The notes under the pieces: model-generated
What the model was told of the DNA's origin: nothing
The model's database searches: none
Seen by the model: only the letters and a program-made list of their open reading frames with translations
Program-made: the position numbers and the translations under genes
Shown: positions 60,152 through 64,000 of the stretch, in pieces
How the letters are laid out: each line of letters opens with the position of its first letter
How positions within the stretch are numbered: the stretch's first letter is position 1
Origin: Astropecten irregularis
Taxonomy: Eukaryota > Echinodermata > Asteroidea > Paxillosida > Astropectinidae
Reading direction: 5' to 3'
NCBI GenBank assembly: GCA_963971285.1
Contig: OZ020245.1
Span: 18,366,983 to 18,430,982, forward strand
Length of the DNA stretch: 64,000 nt

Positions 60152-62918
60152 GTTGGCGAATTAAACTTTTTAGTTTGACCAAAGTTTTCAACAGTACAGA
60201 TCGGCAGGAGGCTTACATATTGTGGACTTCCCAATTTTTCCATTTCAAGTATGGGGTTAGTGTGCTTTAGTCCATCAACTTGCACAAGGCCAGGATTATT
60301 TTCAGACCCTCAATCCCTCATAAATAATTTCCCTCAAAAATCAAAGCCTTGCCCTCTTTCCACAAATTTAACCATATCACAACTGGTCAACATTTAGGAA
60401 ATTACTGTAGGCCTAGTAGAAGCCATGTCTGACAATAATCCTTGTGGGCCAATTAAAGCACACTTACCCCGCAAGTACACCCATGCCTACATGTAATTTA
60501 TGTTGTCATGGACCATGGAGTGATAATAAGTAAAAAACCAAGTAAAAACAACATGTTTAGCGTCCTACCTTTATTGGAAAAAATGGCCAACCAACCCATT
60601 TATCCAAAACCACCAGCTGCTAGCTGGGGCCCACAGGCCAGGAAATGACTGAAAATACAAGTATTTAGACCAGTTTGGGATTTAATTTTTTTATCGGAAC
60701 AGCTGTATAAATAATTTGTCTTTACAAAATCATGGAATTTACACCTTTTTAGGTTTTACACCAAAAAGAAAAAATCAGGCGGCCTCCAAAGAGGATGATG
60801 CTAAGCATGTTTTTCTTACTTGGCCTGGTACTACTAGACTAACCAAGGGTTACAATCATTGTTAGTCGAGAAGATTTCAACAATCAAATTTACAAATCAA
60901 ATTTAGAAATAGGCCTAGCAACATGAGCAAATCTTCTTTACAGCTCAGTTCCTTTTTCTAACATTGTCGTATCTTGCGTGGTACAGTTCTAGTTCTAGTT
61001 CTGACTGAGATTTCTTCATGCTTGTACCATATGCTTCTAAGTACTTCCTCCATGATGCCTTGATGGACCAAGCTGGGTTTGATCACCACAACTACCCACT
61101 GATTCAAGCCTTTGTAACTGTTCTTTGACACAGGTACCGTCTGAGGCCCAAACTCTTGCGGGATGTCTCCAAGAGGGATCTTCGTACCACGGTGCTTGGC
61201 CAAGAGATTGCCTTCCCAATCGGCGTGGCCCCTTCAGCGATGCAACGCATGGCACACAGCGAGGGCGAGGTAGCGACGGGGAGAGGTTGGTTGACTCATT
61301 ATTGAAGGTTGCAATTTGCAAGAGATGGTGGGGGTCGGGAGACAGTGGGTGTGGCAGTGGGCGTGGCAGTGGGCGTGGCATATGTATCAATAATAAAGGG
61401 TCCTATCAATTAGAATCCCATCAATGGCTGGTTCTACATTGATGTGCAATAGCAATAATTGACTAAGAATACTGCACGCTCAAAGGGTAGTCAGTACACC
61501 TGATTTTAAGCTCCTTTTGTCTCAAACCATGAATTTGGCTGAAACTTTGGGCCTATAGAGAGAGCTGTTCTGAACTGTGTGGTGCTTAATGCCTGGACAC
61601 AAAACTTCACCTGGACGTCCCATTGTGGATATATATACATTTGTCGTGTGGGTGGGCTCTTAGTGGGGCTTTTGTTGCACCAGGGGTCAATTTCACAAAA
61701 CTCGTCGAAACTTACTATCAATCGTAACATTTATGATGCATTGCAGTCCTACGTAGGATAAGACATCTACGATGGGTTATCCTTCGTAACTCAAGTTACG
61801 ATAGATCGCAGGGCTTCGTGAAATCGACCCCAGGCCTTTTATGTATTTGTTATCAGGTTAGAGGTCATACTGCTGCAAGGTATGTCACATATTACATGGA
61901 ATAATTATGTTGGCAACATTTTGTGGCAACCTTTCATTCCTTTCATTTTCTTCTGGTTGGGCCACAAAGCTGCGACATCTTTAGGCACTGGCTTCATCCT
62001 GAGCTCTTGGGCCACATCCAGCATCGAGGAAGTGGCTGGTGGTTGCTCCCCGAATGGCCCCCGCTGGTTCCAGCTCTATCTGTACCGGGATCGGGGTGTC
62101 GTCCTAGACCTGATCCGGAGGGCGGAGAGGGAAGGTTACACGGCATTGTTTGTGACTGTGGACACGCCCATTCTAGGGCGGCGGCTGGCAGATGTCCGCA
62201 ACAACTTTGCACTTCCATCACATCTAAGGTTAGTCTGAGTATTCACCTATTCTACTCCATGCCACGTATGAACGTCTGATACGTGCGTGCATGCAAATTT
62301 TGTGTAATGCAGCATATCTGCCAATCAGATCTGTTTTGAGAACATTTTTGTCTGTGTCGTGACGGAGGTAGGCCGAGGATGTTGATTGGTCGAAACCTAG
62401 AGGTCAGTGCTTGGTTGGCTCGCATAATTAATCAGGAAATCTGCATGCATTGACGCTTGCTCGCTATATGGCGAGTGCGTCTATCACATAGACAAATCTA
62501 AGGTAGTGTATACTGCACATGGACACATCCCAAGCAAGGGTCATAGCTGTAGCCGTAAGCCACAGCTGTTAGTTTACATCGGGCTAAAACTGCTTGATTG
62601 CATGGGCAAATTGATGCTGACAAGTTTTCCGTTTCAGAGGGAAAAATAAGTATTTGGGATGCCAAAGAATTTATCAATTTATCTCACGCCCATCGGATGA
62701 ATATTTCTTACAATGTTTCATTTTGACCGGTGATTTGTGATTTAGGTTGGCTAACTTCAAGGTGAGCGGTCAGCACTCCAGCGGGGTCAAGAGCAGCGGG
62801 GACTCCGGCCTGGCAGCTTACGTGGCCTCACTCATTGATCCCTCTCTCAACTGGGACCACATCGAGTGGCTGAAGAGCGTCACCTCCCTGCCCATTGTCC
62901 TCAAAGGAATACTCACAG
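60009..62918 (+). CDS. HAO1: 2-hydroxyacid oxidase (HAO1/glycolate oxidase type), 5' part, cut by window end
   Basis: FMN-dependent alpha-hydroxyacid oxidase. The family oxidises glycolate or other 2-hydroxyacids to 2-oxoacids with release of H2O2, normally in peroxisomes. Exons 60009-60151, 61134-61285, 61970-62228 and 62746-62918 encode residues 1-242, with all phases matching. Seen in order: [13 protein letters not shown] with the substrate tyrosine Y26, [40 protein letters not shown] (Q133, Y135), FVTVDTP (T161), GRRLADVRN (R170) and PIVLKGIL with the FMN lysine K238. Human HAO1 is 370 aa, so roughly the last third, with the catalytic His and second Arg of SNHGARQ, lies beyond 64000. The ATG has G at -3 and +4. 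HAO2 is the alternative; the residues look closer to HAO1. Confidence 0.93.
60152..61133. other. HAO1-like intron 1
   Basis: 982 bp of unique-looking AT-rich sequence; no repeat family or exon recognised. Confidence 0.75.
61134..61285 (+). CDS. HAO1: HAO1-like exon 2
   Basis: Residues 48-98 plus one base: [20 protein letters not shown], then [20 protein letters not shown], part of the FMN site. The acceptor is GACACAG and the donor GAGAG|GTTGGT. Frames on the opposite strand here are shadows. Confidence 0.93.
61286..61969. other. HAO1-like intron 2
   Basis: 684 bp. It carries a 12-bp GGGCGTGGCAGT repeat (61340-61382) and the GGGTCGATTTCAC MITE at 61683-61831. Confidence 0.8.
61683..61831. 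mobile_element. MITE-like element, GGGTCGATTTCAC ends, copy 2
   Basis: GGGGTCAATTTCACAAAACT at the left, GGCTTCGTGAAATCGACCCC at the right, with inner ATCGTAAC/GTTACGAT arms, in HAO1-like intron 2. Confidence 0.75.
61970..62228 (+). CDS. HAO1: HAO1-like exon 3
   Basis: Residues 99-184 plus two bases: [53 protein letters not shown]. The acceptor is CACAAAG and the donor CTAAG|GTTAGT. This exon holds the central barrel strands and the T161/R170 active-site residues. Confidence 0.95.
62229..62745. other. HAO1-like intron 3
   Basis: 517 bp; nothing recognisable. Confidence 0.8.
62746..62918 (+). CDS. HAO1: HAO1-like exon 4
   Basis: Residues 185-242 plus one base: [42 protein letters not shown]238 is the FMN N5-contacting lysine. 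The acceptor is GATTTAG and the donor CACAG|GTAAGG. No following exon was found before 64000. Confidence 0.94.
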
Positions 62919-63361
62919 GTAAGGTGGGAGATTTTCAGGACTTAATTTTCTTTGCAGATTTGCCGTGAACAGTGCGCTGAACAAGACAGGAATACATGAT
63001 AACAATATACCCGGTACGTAACGTAGGCCTTTGACTAAAACGGGATGCTGTTGCCCGGCGGCGACTCTCCTTCTGCACGTCATCAGTTTATGCGGATAAA
63101 CTGCGTTCATGTATCATTGTATGAATATTGCACAGGGTACCATGTGTAGTGCCCTCTGCGAGAGGAATTGCACGATTTGATGAAACCATCCAGAAATAGG
63201 ACGATTTTCATTTTAAAAAACACATACACTCTAGTTTGTAAAAATATGAAACTTCACAAAGACATTCTTTAATACACCAATAACAAATTGGTAAACTCTC
63301 ATCTGTTTTCATTTTCCGTTTTACTAGTCATTGAAAAGTAAACAAAGCAAAATTAATTGAC

Positions 63362-63432
63362 TGGTGGGGATTCAAACCATCGACCTCCGGAATACCATAC
63401 TGGCGCTCTTACCAACTGAGCTACCCAGCCCT
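63362..63432 (-). repeat. tRNA-like module, left arm of inverted pair
   Basis: The minus strand reads GGCTGGGTAGCTCAGTTGGT, a complete A box, then GGTCGATGGTTTGAATCCCC as a B box. The family is that of the 323-bp array. Confidence 0.75.
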
Positions 63433-63460
63433 AGGGACACCTCCAAGTGCTTCAACATGG

Positions 63461-63534
63461 GTCTGGATTGCTCAGTTGGTAAGCCGAGTGCCAGTACGGT
63501 ATTCTGGAGGTCGATGGTTCGAATCCCACTCCAG
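63461..63534 (+). repeat. tRNA-like module, right arm of inverted pair
   Basis: GTCTGGATTGCTCAGTTGGT then GGTTCGAATCCCACTCCAGT. The acceptor arm GTCTGGA/TCCAGTC is paired. The anticodon stem CCAG/CTGG differs from the array CCTG/CAGG by a compensatory A-T/T-A swap. Confidence 0.75.
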
Positions 63535-64000
63535 TCAATTCTGTTACATTGTTAGATTATGATGACCGCTATATACCTTGACTCCTAGATCATGCATCTA
63601 ATCCCACATATTCTCCCATTAGAGGCTCATAAATGAATGTTTGTTAAATTTTGATGGATATTGTCACATAATCATGCCCAAGCTGATGGTAATGGCTCTC
63701 ATAGTAGAATCCTCCAATGCCTCTGTAGTAAAGGCAGCAACTGAACTAAAACGGACCTTTTGCCGATAGCATCCAGCCGGGTCACATTCATCCTGATCAG
63801 AAAATGCAGGATGCGATATTTTTACACACATCGAATGGTGAAACCTACAGTACTACACTGTGCTGTCTGCGTTGTTTGTGTGTGCTATGTGATGGCGCCC
63901 CCACTCATATCACATGCGATACATCTATTGCTTGTGACTTTAATACTTTCAGGAGTGCTATATTCCATGTATGAAGGTTCCCTTTCCAACTCACATCATT

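Larger units (their letters stand above)
62919..64000. other. HAO1-like intron 4, incomplete
   Basis: Runs past the window end. It contains the inverted pair of tRNA-like modules at 63362-63534 and no exon for the missing SNHGARQ region. Confidence 0.7.

Overview
The window is invertebrate nuclear DNA with three multi-exon protein-coding genes and a heavy load of short inverted-repeat (MITE-like) and tRNA-derived repeats. Every exon junction that I could place is GT-AG, and all exon phases join without a frameshift. The gene set, the very frequent palindrome TACATGTA and the foldback-type elements built on tandem repeats would fit a marine deuterostome such as an echinoderm. That assignment is inference; no species can be read directly.

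Layout. (1) 1583-49049, minus strand: a complete 12-exon serine palmitoyltransferase subunit 2 gene (SPTLC2/3 type, 585 codons). The catalytic exons lie between 1.6 and 14.1 kb, the transmembrane exon is at 22.5 kb, and the first coding exon is at 48.8-49.05 kb behind a 26-kb first intron. (2) 50327-54805, plus strand: a seven-exon gene for a 666-aa protein with an N-terminal bHLH domain and a C-terminal HMG box. This is the unusual architecture of MEIOSIN (BHMG1), the vertebrate meiosis initiator that partners STRA8. The two ATGs are head-to-head, 1.28 kb apart, and that interval carries a perfect 54-bp palindrome. (3) 60009-62918, plus strand: the first four coding exons of an FMN-dependent 2-hydroxyacid oxidase (HAO1/glycolate oxidase type). 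The gene runs off the right edge.

The genes look metabolically unrelated: sphingolipid synthesis at the ER, germline transcription control, and peroxisomal glycolate oxidation. Only the divergent SPTLC2/MEIOSIN-like pair could share a promoter.

The rest is introns and intergenic DNA filled with repeats. The most striking are five head-to-tail, almost identical 323-bp units each carrying a tRNA-like module (24.7-26.4 kb). They lie inside a 3.9-kb stretch bounded by inverted repeats and TTA duplications. Others are a nested foldback structure with arms of 16-bp tandem repeats (57.5-59.4 kb), a tRNA-derived SINE inserted into a MITE with a visible target duplication (36.0-36.4 kb), a MITE family with at least seven copies and AAAGGTAGTATCATAC ends, and a cluster of TGACGTCA palindromes at 8.4-9.0 kb. 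No rRNA gene, CRISPR array or intact transposase/reverse transcriptase gene was seen.
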